Source: an uncultured Lentisphaeria bacterium | Lineage (GTDB): Bacteria > Verrucomicrobiota > Lentisphaeria > Victivallales > Victivallaceae | NCBI GenBank assembly: GCA_903863035.1 | Contig: CAIPAT010000336.1 | Coordinates: 1 to 64,000, forward strand | Direction: 5' to 3' | Length of the DNA: 64,000 nt | Shown here: in pieces, positions 1 through 7,433 of the stretch | Numbering within the stretch: the stretch's first letter is position 1 | Layout: each line of letters begins with the position of its first letter | Notes under the pieces: model-generated | The model's input: only the letters and a program-made list of their open reading frames with translations | Told to the model about the DNA's origin: nothing | Database searches by the model: none | Program-made: the position numbers and the translations under genes

Positions 1-48
1 GATAAAGTGATGTTCGGTTACAGTTACGCGCGATATTTATCTTTATAA
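1..48 (+). CDS. C-terminal tail of an outer-membrane-type protein (partial)
   Basis: The first 15 codons are open in frame 1 and end at TAA 46-48, reading DKVMFGYSYARYLSL. Alternating aromatic or hydrophobic residues near a C-terminus are typical of the last strand of a beta-barrel outer-membrane protein, so a porin or LptD-like barrel is possible. The gene body lies outside the window and the assignment rests on 15 residues only. Confidence 0.4.
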   Translation, partial: DKVMFGYSYARYLSL

Positions 49-123
49 CTGAAATCAAAATGGGAAAAAAGAAGAAAAATCGCACGGACGGGGTTTTGTC
101 ACTTGCAATATTCCTCTTTATAT

Positions 124-163
124 GTGTCCAAAATGTCCAGGTCCATAGTGTCCATGATGTCCG
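124..163. repeat. Degenerate 9-bp tandem repeat (TGTCCATNA)
   Basis: About four imperfect 9-bp units built on GTCC(A)T follow each other here. A second tract of the same unit lies at 61243-61281. On the opposite strand the unit would read Met-Asp-X, but no ribosome binding site or extended frame supports a protein. Apart from this tract and the 22-bp iterons at 192-257, nothing else is recognisable between 49 and 350. Confidence 0.6.
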
Positions 164-191
164 GATCACGAAAACAGTTTTGCAGAGCAGG

Positions 192-257
192 TGTCCAAAT
201 TGAGCGGGCATGTTGTCCAAAATGAGCGGACATGGTGTCCGGAATGCGCGGAAAGGG
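192..257. repeat. Three 22-bp direct repeats, each a dyad (TGTCC-N9-GGACA)
   Basis: TGTCC begins at 192, 214 and 236, exactly 22 bp apart, and the intervening bases are conserved (AAAATGAGCGGACATG in the middle copy). The middle unit contains the inverted pair TGTCC/GGACA separated by 9 bp; the first unit has one change and the third is more degenerate. A 22-bp period is about two helical turns, so a regulator could bind one face of the DNA. The array ends about 100 bp upstream of the Bax-inhibitor-like gene. Function is inferred only. Confidence 0.55.
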
Positions 258-362
258 AGATCATTACATATTTGTTTCAAATTAATAGATATGATTTGGC
301 TTTCCGGCAGCATGATATATATTTAATCGTACTCTAATTTATATAAAAGCGAGGTTATGAAC

Positions 363-1097
363 ATGGAAAGAGATTACAATTCCAGAATGGAAAATACGCC
401 GGTCAATACCGGAACTATGGCGTTTGCCAGGACACAGAGCAGTTTTATAAATCGCGTTTACGGCTGGATGTGCGGCGGTCTTGTTCTTACCGCCTTGATT
501 GCGATGTGGACGGCTTCGACACCGGCGGTGATGAATACAATACTTTCCAGCCGGATTTTATTTTTCGGGCTGATTATACTGGAACTGGTGGCGGTTGGAT
601 TCCTGGCGCTGCGGTTGAACAAGATGTCGGCGCTGACTGCAACCGGAGTATACCTGGCGTATGCGGCGCTTAACGGGCTTACCTTGTCGGTAATTTTTTA
701 TCATTTCACCATGGAATCGCTGGCCACGACATTTTTTGCCACGGCCGGGACTTTTGGAGTAATGAGCCTGTACGGTTATGTGACCAAACGCGACCTGACT
801 TCCATCGGCAACCTTTGCTTTATGTTTCTTATCGGCGTAGTCATTGCCTCCGTGGTCAATATATTCTGGGCTAACAGCATGCTTTACTGGATTACAACCT
901 ATATCGGCATTGCGGTTTTTGTCGGCCTTACGGCTTATGATACCCAGAAAATCAAGGCAATGAGCATGGCGGTGGATGGTATTGAACAATCCGAAAGCGC
1001 CAAAAAATACGCTATTTCCGGAGCTTTAACCCTGTATCTTGACTTTATCAACCTGTTCCTGCTGCTGCTGCGCATTTTCGGCGGCGGCCGCAACTGA
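363..1097 (+). CDS. Bax inhibitor-1/YccA family membrane protein
   Basis: A 244-residue polytopic inner-membrane protein with about seven hydrophobic segments from residue 30 to the C-terminus. The AYDTQKIK motif and the ending LYLDFINLFLLLLRIFG are characteristic of the BI-1/YccA/YbhL family. Bacterial members are linked to ion leak across the membrane and, for YccA, to modulation of the FtsH protease; the exact role here cannot be read from sequence. The ATG at 363 is preferred over 357 because GAGG at 351-354 lies 8 nt before it but only 2 nt before 357. The metallo-hydrolase follows 23 bp downstream and may be co-transcribed. Confidence 0.9.
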   Translation: MERDYNSRMENTPVNTGTMAFARTQSSFINRVYGWMCGGLVLTALIAMWTASTPAVMNTILSSRILFFGLIILELVAVGFLALRLNKMSALTATGVYLAYAALNGLTLSVIFYHFTMESLATTFFATAGTFGVMSLYGYVTKRDLTSIGNLCFMFLIGVVIASVVNIFWANSMLYWITTYIGIAVFVGLTAYDTQKIKAMSMAVDGIEQSESAKKYAISGALTLYLDFINLFLLLLRIFGGGRN

Positions 1098-1120
1098 TTT
1101 GAACAGCGAAAGGATTTTTG

Positions 1121-1729
1121 ATGTCCATGATTATTTTAGAATCGGTGGGGATGATCGAGACCAACTGCTATCTGGTCCAGATCGAAGACGGTCACAGGCT
1201 TTACATCATCGACCCCGGATCGGAACCGGATAATATTATCAAAGCAGCGGCAACGCTGAATTTTGACGAGGCGGTCATTCTGCTTACCCACGCGCATGTC
1301 GATCATATCGGCGGCATCCGGGGAGTGATGGACGCTTTAAAGGTCAGCACCGTATATCTGCATCCATTAGACCTCGGGCTTTACAACAGTCCGGATAATC
1401 ATCTGATGCCGTTCATCCCGCGGGCCAAAAACCTGCCGGTACCGGTATCAACCATGGCGGGTACCGATTTTACGATTCTGGAAACGCCCGGTCATACCCC
1501 TGGCGGTGTTTGTTTTTACTTTAAACAGCTTCAGGCGCTTTTTGCCGGGGATACACTTTTTTCCGGTTCCATCGGGCGAACCGATCTGCCCGGCGGAAGT
1601 ATGGACACCATTCTGGATTCGATCAGAAACAAGATACTTGTGCTGCCTGACTCGGTTAAGGTCTATCCCGGCCACGGACCGGCCACTTCTGTCGGCAGTG
1701 AAAAGTTGAACAACCCGTATTTATCGTAG
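1121..1729 (+). CDS. MBL-fold metallo-hydrolase (glyoxalase II-like)
   Basis: A 202-residue cytoplasmic metallo-beta-lactamase-fold hydrolase. The metal-binding motif THAHVDHIGG supplies H57, H59, D61 and H62. Further ligands are seen in ETPGHTPG, FAGDTLF and the C-terminal YPGHGP. The length matches the short hydroxyacylglutathione-hydrolase-like group (YcbL type), which hydrolyses thioesters, but the substrate is unknown. The start ATG at 1121 is preceded by AAAGGA with proper spacing; an in-frame TTG at 1118 is less likely. Confidence 0.85.
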   Translation: MSMIILESVGMIETNCYLVQIEDGHRLYIIDPGSEPDNIIKAAATLNFDEAVILLTHAHVDHIGGIRGVMDALKVSTVYLHPLDLGLYNSPDNHLMPFIPRAKNLPVPVSTMAGTDFTILETPGHTPGGVCFYFKQLQALFAGDTLFSGSIGRTDLPGGSMDTILDSIRNKILVLPDSVKVYPGHGPATSVGSEKLNNPYLS

Positions 1730-1807
1730 AGTTGGCGTTATTGGCGCGTAAAACTTTTTGACGGCCTGATTATCTATTACTTTAATAAGATTAAGGAGGA
1801 ATAGATT

Positions 1808-2401
1808 ATGGTAAATTCAACTAAATTAACCGCTGCCAGTTGTCCGGTCAGCATGAATGAGTTTCCACTCTCCAAGGTTTTCCACCTGTTCGAGCCGGGG
1901 CCGGTAGTGCTGGTGACGACCGCAAATAAGGGATGCACCAACATCATGACGATGAGCTGGCACATGATGCTGGAGTTCGAGCCACCGCTGATCGGCTGCT
2001 GCGTCAGCGCTTGTAATTACAGCTTCGCGGCATTGCGTAAAACCCGGGAATGCGTGATCGCCATCCCGACGGTCGAACTGGCGTCGAGGGTGGTCGAGAT
2101 CGGCAACTGTTCAGGTCATGACGTCGATAAGTTCGAGGCTTTCGGTCTGACGCCGGTGTCTGCTCAACAGGTAGCTCCGCCGCTCGTGGCCGAGTGTCTC
2201 GCCAATATTGAGTGCCGCGTGGCAGATACCAGAATGGTAAACAAATACAATTTATTCATCCTGGAAGCAGTCAGGGCCTGGATTGACCCGAAGCACAAGG
2301 AACGCCGGACAATCCATGCCAACGGGGATGGCACTTTCGTGGTGGACGGCAATACCATCAACCTCAAGAAAAAGATGGTGAAGTGGAAATACCTGCTGTA
2401 G
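1808..2401 (+). CDS. Flavin reductase family protein (FMN-binding split barrel)
   Basis: A 197-residue protein of the flavin reductase/FMN-binding split-barrel family. The stretches VVLVTTANKGCTNIMTMSW, PPLIGCCVS and the C-terminal TFVVDGNTI match family positions around the flavin. Such proteins bind FMN and either reduce flavin with NAD(P)H or act as small flavoproteins; the partner enzyme is not evident. A strong AAGGAGG lies just before the ATG. The gene ends 16 bp from the convergent hydrolase gene. Confidence 0.85.
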   Translation: MVNSTKLTAASCPVSMNEFPLSKVFHLFEPGPVVLVTTANKGCTNIMTMSWHMMLEFEPPLIGCCVSACNYSFAALRKTRECVIAIPTVELASRVVEIGNCSGHDVDKFEAFGLTPVSAQQVAPPLVAECLANIECRVADTRMVNKYNLFILEAVRAWIDPKHKERRTIHANGDGTFVVDGNTINLKKKMVKWKYLL

Positions 2402-2417
2402 CAGTATGTCAGTCATG

Positions 2418-3227
2418 TTACTCTGCCGGTGCGCAAATGAACCTTTTGACGGCAGCCGTGTATTGGTCACGGCAGTCGAAATAACATTCATCATGGGCGC
2501 CGGTCAGCTCCAGGAATGTTTTCGGCTCATTGGCGAGCGCGAACAGTCTCCGGCCGTGACTGAACCTGACAACCTGATCATCGCGGCTTTGAATTATCAA
2601 CACCGGACATTTTACCTGTTTTAGAAAGTCTCCGGTTGGAAAACTGTAGCGGCAAAGCAGTTTGACGGGGAAGTAGGGATACCTGTCGCTGCCGGTTTCC
2701 GGGATCGAGACGAACGATGATTCGCAGATCAGCCGGTGCGGTTGTTTTTTCGCGGCCAGGCGGGCGGCGGCGGCGCCGCCGAGGGAACGGCCGATAAGCA
2801 CGATGCGGTCCGGCGGGATTCGCTTTGCGTTTACCAGGAACTGCCAGGCGGCTTCCGTGTCCAGATACAGACCATTCTCTGAAGGTTTGCCGCTGCTCAG
2901 GCCGTATCCGCGATAGTCTAAGATAAAAAAGTTTACGCCGAGCTTATGGTAAAGATCAATAGTTTCGACCCGGTGGGCCAGGCAGCCGCCGTTGCCGTGA
3001 CAGAAGAGCACCGTGTATTCGGCATTGTCTGCCGGAATGAACCATGCATTGATTTTTACTCCGTCGGCAGTTTCTAAATAGATATCTTCAAAAGGTATTT
3101 CGAAATTGAGCGGAGTGGCAAAAATCTCTTTTGTCGGGTAAAATACCATGCGGTGCTGCATGAAATAAAGCGTTCCTGCGAGCAGCAGATATGTGGCGGC
3201 GGTGATTATTACAATATAGAAAAGCAT
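2418..3227 (-). CDS. Alpha/beta hydrolase, membrane-anchored (BEM46-like)
   Basis: A 269-residue alpha/beta hydrolase with one N-terminal hydrophobic helix (residues 1-24), suggesting an inner-membrane anchor with the catalytic domain outside. The oxyanion region FCHGNGG, the nucleophile elbow GRSLGG, the acid in QSRDDQVV and the histidine in GAHDECYF complete the expected triad. It belongs to the COG1073/BEM46-like group, whose substrates are mostly unknown. A paralogue of the same type, but a lipoprotein, is at 46205-47023. Confidence 0.85.
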   Translation of the reverse strand: MLFYIVIITAATYLLLAGTLYFMQHRMVFYPTKEIFATPLNFEIPFEDIYLETADGVKINAWFIPADNAEYTVLFCHGNGGCLAHRVETIDLYHKLGVNFFILDYRGYGLSSGKPSENGLYLDTEAAWQFLVNAKRIPPDRIVLIGRSLGGAAAARLAAKKQPHRLICESSFVSIPETGSDRYPYFPVKLLCRYSFPTGDFLKQVKCPVLIIQSRDDQVVRFSHGRRLFALANEPKTFLELTGAHDECYFDCRDQYTAAVKRFICAPAE

Positions 3228-3269
3228 ACTTTAACAGTTACCTGTGACATTTTGCCGGAGGCTTCAATT

Positions 3270-3551
3270 TCACATTCTTGGCGGGAAATCAAATTCGAAC
3301 TCAAACAATGAAGCAATCCTGGCACAGGCATTATCCTCGTCCGGACCGGATACGCGCAAAGTAATGCGGTCACCGCTTTGCAGACCTAAAGCGATCAAGC
3401 TGAGGATGCTGTTCAGTTCGGTATCTTCCCGGCCGGGAAGGGAAACAATGAACTCGTGTTCAGGAAACTCATTTATCGCATTGAGTATTGCACTGGCCGG
3501 CCGGCAGTGAATACCTGCCTGATTGTTTATTTTTAAGGTTTTTTCTTTCAT
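3270..3551 (-). CDS. HPr family phosphocarrier protein
   Basis: A 93-residue HPr-like protein. The active-site histidine lies in NQAGIHCRPAS, matching the family's GLHARPA site phosphorylated by enzyme I, and NSILSLIALGL aligns with the region around regulatory Ser46. It could act in sugar PTS phosphotransfer or in nitrogen/metabolic regulation; no PTS permease or HPr kinase is present in this window. The frame stays open upstream to 3707, but conserved HPr sequence begins at the ATG at 3551, which I take as the start. It is divergent from the glycosyltransferase gene, 76 bp apart. Confidence 0.85.
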   Translation of the reverse strand: MKEKTLKINNQAGIHCRPASAILNAINEFPEHEFIVSLPGREDTELNSILSLIALGLQSGDRITLRVSGPDEDNACARIASLFEFEFDFPPRM

Positions 3552-3627
3552 CTCGTTTTTTCTGTTATGATAAGAATAGTATACTATATATATGAAAAGA
3601 TATAATTCAAAATAGAATGAGACAATA

Positions 3628-5685
3628 GTGAGATCAATAAACAGTATTTTTACTAAAAAGACAATTTTAGTACTTTCAATTCTGCTGGCGGGGCTGATAT
3701 TGCGCATAATATACTTGCGGCAGTTCTCCGGATCGCCCCTGTTTTCTATTCCAATCGGGCCTGACGTTCAGGAATATGACGATTGGGCCAAAGAGATTAT
3801 TTCCGGGAAAATAATCTGGGAAGCCGTACATATTCACGGCCCGGTTTATCCGATGCTGCTGGCGGTATTTTATAAGCTTTTTTCTTTCAGTCTGCCTGCC
3901 GTTCGTTTTATGCAGCTGCTGATTGGTTTGCTTTGCTTTGTGCCGCTGTTCTATGCGCTGAAAACGTTCTGCTCAAAAACAGATTCCATGATCCCGTACC
4001 TTTTTCTTGGAATTGCCGCAATGTATCCGCCGCTGATTTATTACCATTCGGAATTGATCAGTGAAGCTTTGCTGGTGCCGCTGCTGTGCCTGACGGTGGC
4101 TATGCTTTATTTTGGCGAGCGGGAACCGGAATCTCAGGGAAGCCGGAGATGCCATGCTAAATATCTATGGTTTGCCGGGGCCGGCCTGACCGCAGGACTG
4201 GCGGCGGCAACCCATCCGATGGCGCTGATCTTTATTGCGGCGGAGGTTGTGCTGCTGCTGGTCATTGATTGGAGAACAAAGCCCGGAACATGGAAAAAAC
4301 TGTTGCCGGTGGTGCTTTTTATTCTTCCGGCGATGATGATCATTGCGCCGATATGCGTCCATAATTCGCTGCTTAGCGGCCGTTTTGTCCTGATTCAGAA
4401 CAACAGCGGGTTGAACCTTTTTATCGGCAACAACCCGGATGCGGCAGGAACTTGCTATGTACGCCCGGGGCCGCAGTGGAACGCGTTGAGCAACAGCGCC
4501 GAAACTGAGGCTGAAAAGCTGAAAGTCAGCAAAGACCGGATCTATTCGGCCCGCACCCTTGATTTTATTCGCGACAATCCGCTGCAATGGTTAAGCCTGC
4601 TGCTGAAGAAGGCTGTTTATGTGTGGAATTGGCGTGAGCTCATTTCCGGGGCAGATGCCGCGCCGCTGCGTTGCTTCACCGCGCTGCAGCGCTATTCCGT
4701 ATGGACCTCCGGAGTGATAGCGGTATTGTCGCTGGCCGGTCTGGCGCTGGCGTTCAGTCAACGCCGGACAATCTATTGCTACCGGCATTTTATTGTGCTG
4801 GCCGTGGCCTTCTGGCTCGGCCAGACGCTTACCGTGACCAGCGGCAGATACCGCCTGGCAATGTTCCCGGCGTTGTTTGTTTTTGCCGCCTTGCTGATTT
4901 CCAGAATTATTGCGGAACGGCGAAATCTCCATAATAATTTAAAACCGCTGACGTATTGCGGGGTTGCCGTGCTGGTGGTTTATCTGCCGTCGCCGCCGGT
5001 AAATACGGTAAGTGAACAGGCGGAGAGCGATTCGATTATGGGTGAAGCATATTTTAAGCAGAACAGTTATCCGGCGGCGGAAAAACATCTGACGGCGGCG
5101 CTTAAGGCGCTCGATGACCGCGCCCGCTGCCTGAACATGCTTGGCGTGATCGCCGAAAAAAAAGAGGACTTCGGTACGGCGGCAAGGTATTTCATGGATG
5201 CGGTAGAAGCTGACCCTGAATCGTCTGAAGGCTATATGAATCTGGCAATTAACGCCTCGAATATCAAAGATTTTGAGCGGGCGGAAAAGTTATTCGCACA
5301 GGCGCTGGCCAAGGGTTCAGGCAAGCCGGACGTACTCTATAATTATGGTTACTATCTGCAGCGGCGAGGCAATATCCCGCTGGCTGAGAAATATTACCAG
5401 CTTTGCCTGAAAGAGGCGCCTTGCGACCGCCGTGCCCTCAACGCCATGGGGATTATTGCGATGTCCAGAAAAGCTCACAAGGATGCGATAGTATTTTTTG
5501 GCCGTGCTTTATCCATTGCTCCCGGCAATGCCGGTTTGATGCTTAATCTTGCCGCGGCAAACGCGTCTGACGGCAGAACCGAAAAGGCCTTGGAGATTGT
5601 TCAGGAAATTCTGGCGCACGAGCCGGAAAACCGCAATGCGCTGATCATGAAACAGATGCTTACCAGAGTTCCTGGACAAAAGTAG
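3628..5685 (+). CDS. Membrane glycosyltransferase (GT39/ArnT-like) fused to TPR repeats
   Basis: A 685-residue protein starting at GTG. Residues 1-450 contain about ten or more hydrophobic segments. The acidic motif near residue 48 (GPDVQEYDDWA) in the first external loop is typical of GT-C transferases that use polyprenyl-phosphate sugars. From about residue 465 the protein continues as TPR-like helical repeats (AAEKHLTAALKAL, AARYFMDAVEADPESSEGY, AEKYYQLCLKEAP), an outward-facing or cytoplasmic scaffold depending on topology. The fusion implies protein-protein contacts of the transferase. Acceptor and donor are unknown. No strong ribosome binding site precedes the GTG. Confidence 0.8.
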   Translation: MRSINSIFTKKTILVLSILLAGLILRIIYLRQFSGSPLFSIPIGPDVQEYDDWAKEIISGKIIWEAVHIHGPVYPMLLAVFYKLFSFSLPAVRFMQLLIGLLCFVPLFYALKTFCSKTDSMIPYLFLGIAAMYPPLIYYHSELISEALLVPLLCLTVAMLYFGEREPESQGSRRCHAKYLWFAGAGLTAGLAAATHPMALIFIAAEVVLLLVIDWRTKPGTWKKLLPVVLFILPAMMIIAPICVHNSLLSGRFVLIQNNSGLNLFIGNNPDAAGTCYVRPGPQWNALSNSAETEAEKLKVSKDRIYSARTLDFIRDNPLQWLSLLLKKAVYVWNWRELISGADAAPLRCFTALQRYSVWTSGVIAVLSLAGLALAFSQRRTIYCYRHFIVLAVAFWLGQTLTVTSGRYRLAMFPALFVFAALLISRIIAERRNLHNNLKPLTYCGVAVLVVYLPSPPVNTVSEQAESDSIMGEAYFKQNSYPAAEKHLTAALKALDDRARCLNMLGVIAEKKEDFGTAARYFMDAVEADPESSEGYMNLAINASNIKDFERAEKLFAQALAKGSGKPDVLYNYGYYLQRRGNIPLAEKYYQLCLKEAPCDRRALNAMGIIAMSRKAHKDAIVFFGRALSIAPGNAGLMLNLAAANASDGRTEKALEIVQEILAHEPENRNALIMKQMLTRVPGQK

Positions 5686-5693
5686 AGGAAAAG

Positions 5694-6359
5694 CTAGCGA
5701 TTTTTAGGCGACTCAATTGCAGCCGCATCGGGATTTTTTTTTGACGGAGACATTTTATGCTCAATAACCATGGTGGCGAATCCCAGAAGAACAATAATTA
5801 TGCCGACTATTTTATTTGCCGCCGCAAGATAGGAGAAATCAAGTTTTGAGCGGACAAATCCGAAAATTACAACCAGTGTCAGCCACCAGATGCCGGACCC
5901 GGCGACCACTCCGGAAACCAGAATTGACGCATCCATGTAGCCGCGCTGCGGATCAATCAGGTTTAAGCCGGCGAATATGGCCAGAAATCCCATGATGGTC
6001 ATCGGGTTGGTAATGGTGATAATGAAAGTGGACAGAAAATCCCGGAAGAGAGTGTTGGGGATATCGTCTTCAATATCTATTACCGGCTTGGAGAAATACA
6101 TCCTGACTCCGATGAAAACAATAAAGGCCCCTCCGATCAGGCGAATCCAGAAACTGCATCCGATCAGGAAATCCGAGATAAGAGTAAGCCCGAAAGCCGC
6201 CACCGCCCCGTATAATCCGTCCGCTGCCGCCGCTCCGAGCCCGGAGAATAAGCCGGCAAGCCGCCCTTTGGCAATGACGCGATGGACGCATAAAATACCG
6301 ACCGGGCCGACCGGTATGGCAATCAGCAATCCTATAAAAATGCCCTTCAAAAACAACAT
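5694..6359 (-). CDS. LysE family translocator
   Basis: A 221-residue inner-membrane protein with about six transmembrane segments. The N-terminal IAIPVGPVGILCVHR and the following GLGAAAADGLYG are hallmarks of the LysE/RhtB exporter family, which expels amino acids or related metabolites by proton exchange. The C-terminal tail (KMSPSKKNPDAAAIESPKNR) is hydrophilic. The substrate cannot be told from sequence. The gene converges with the upstream transferase gene, ending 8 bp from it. Confidence 0.88.
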   Translation of the reverse strand: MLFLKGIFIGLLIAIPVGPVGILCVHRVIAKGRLAGLFSGLGAAAADGLYGAVAAFGLTLISDFLIGCSFWIRLIGGAFIVFIGVRMYFSKPVIDIEDDIPNTLFRDFLSTFIITITNPMTIMGFLAIFAGLNLIDPQRGYMDASILVSGVVAGSGIWWLTLVVIFGFVRSKLDFSYLAAANKIVGIIIVLLGFATMVIEHKMSPSKKNPDAAAIESPKNR

Positions 6360-6587
6360 CGCGTTAAAGACTCCATAATTACGGCGTTAATCAATCAAAA
6401 AACAAGCCTGTAAGTTAGCGGAACAACCAGTTTTTTCAAGTTGCCGATTTCCTTTGCGACAGGTGAGCAGCGAAGATTTCAGCAATACGGTTCCACTCAG
6501 TATTATTGCCGGAAACGAGGAGATGAAACAAAACCGGCTTTTTCATATGAACCCGATTGTCATAAGATCAGGCATCGCTGCCGGGCA

Positions 6588-7394
6588 TTATGCCAGGCAA
6601 ATCTTTTTCAGCGTGAAAATGTTTTTGTCTTTGTCGTAATCGATTTCAGACATGCACCCGTTTCTGGTAACAGATCCTGCACAGTATTCGCCTCTGCCGG
6701 TTTCGTCAATCTTCTCGTAAGGAAGATGCACATGACCGCAAAGCGACAAATCAATCTGCTTATCCAGAAGCAGCTTCAATACTTTTTTCTGGCCCCACAA
6801 CCGGTGGCGGACCCTGAGCAGCGGCCGGTCTTCAATCAACGGATAATGACCGACGATAATCCGCGGACTGGTTTTCTCTTTACTGCATAACCGCTCAACA
6901 AATTCACTGGAATCCTTTTTGAGATAACCGCATGACGAGATAAGGTTTGACGGCCAGCTTTCGTTGACAATGATGAACTGCACCCCGGCAATCTCTTTGG
7001 CGATCGGCAGGTCATCAAACCCGAATCCGCCTTTATTCATAAACAGAAACATCTCTTTCATCGCCCTGACACATTTTTCACGATACACATAATAATCGTG
7101 ATTGCCGGGTACAAAGAGCATCGGGATTTTGGATTCCTGCAACGGTTTCAGCACCTCTCTGACCAGTGCGAATTCCCCGGGCTGGCCGGTTGAAGTCAAA
7201 TCTCCGGTGCATACCGCAACATCGGGTCGGGTATCGAGAATATACTCCACGGCTTTCTGCAGTTTACCCTGGTCATGGCGGAATCTGCGACGGAAGCGAT
7301 AATTGAAGACTCCGACCCAGCGTTTGTCCAGATAAGCCAGCCAGTCTTCGGCGGGACCGCCTGCGTGAGAATCGGAAAAATGTATTATTTTCAT
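6588..7394 (-). CDS. Metallophosphoesterase
   Basis: A 268-residue calcineurin-like phosphoesterase. All five metal-site blocks are visible: HFSDSHAG (DxH), CTGDLTSTG (GD), VPGNHDYY (GNHD), VGHYPL (GH) and LCGHVHLP (GHxH). The fold binds two metals and hydrolyses phosphomonoesters or diesters; the substrate is unknown. It starts 39 bp after the kinase gene on the same strand, so the two may be co-transcribed, but a functional link is inference. Confidence 0.88.
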   Translation of the reverse strand: MKIIHFSDSHAGGPAEDWLAYLDKRWVGVFNYRFRRRFRHDQGKLQKAVEYILDTRPDVAVCTGDLTSTGQPGEFALVREVLKPLQESKIPMLFVPGNHDYYVYREKCVRAMKEMFLFMNKGGFGFDDLPIAKEIAGVQFIIVNESWPSNLISSCGYLKKDSSEFVERLCSKEKTSPRIIVGHYPLIEDRPLLRVRHRLWGQKKVLKLLLDKQIDLSLCGHVHLPYEKIDETGRGEYCAGSVTRNGCMSEIDYDKDKNIFTLKKICLA

Positions 7395-7433
7395 AATATT
7401 ATAGTTTCTCTGAAGTTCAGACCTGCCGGTCCG

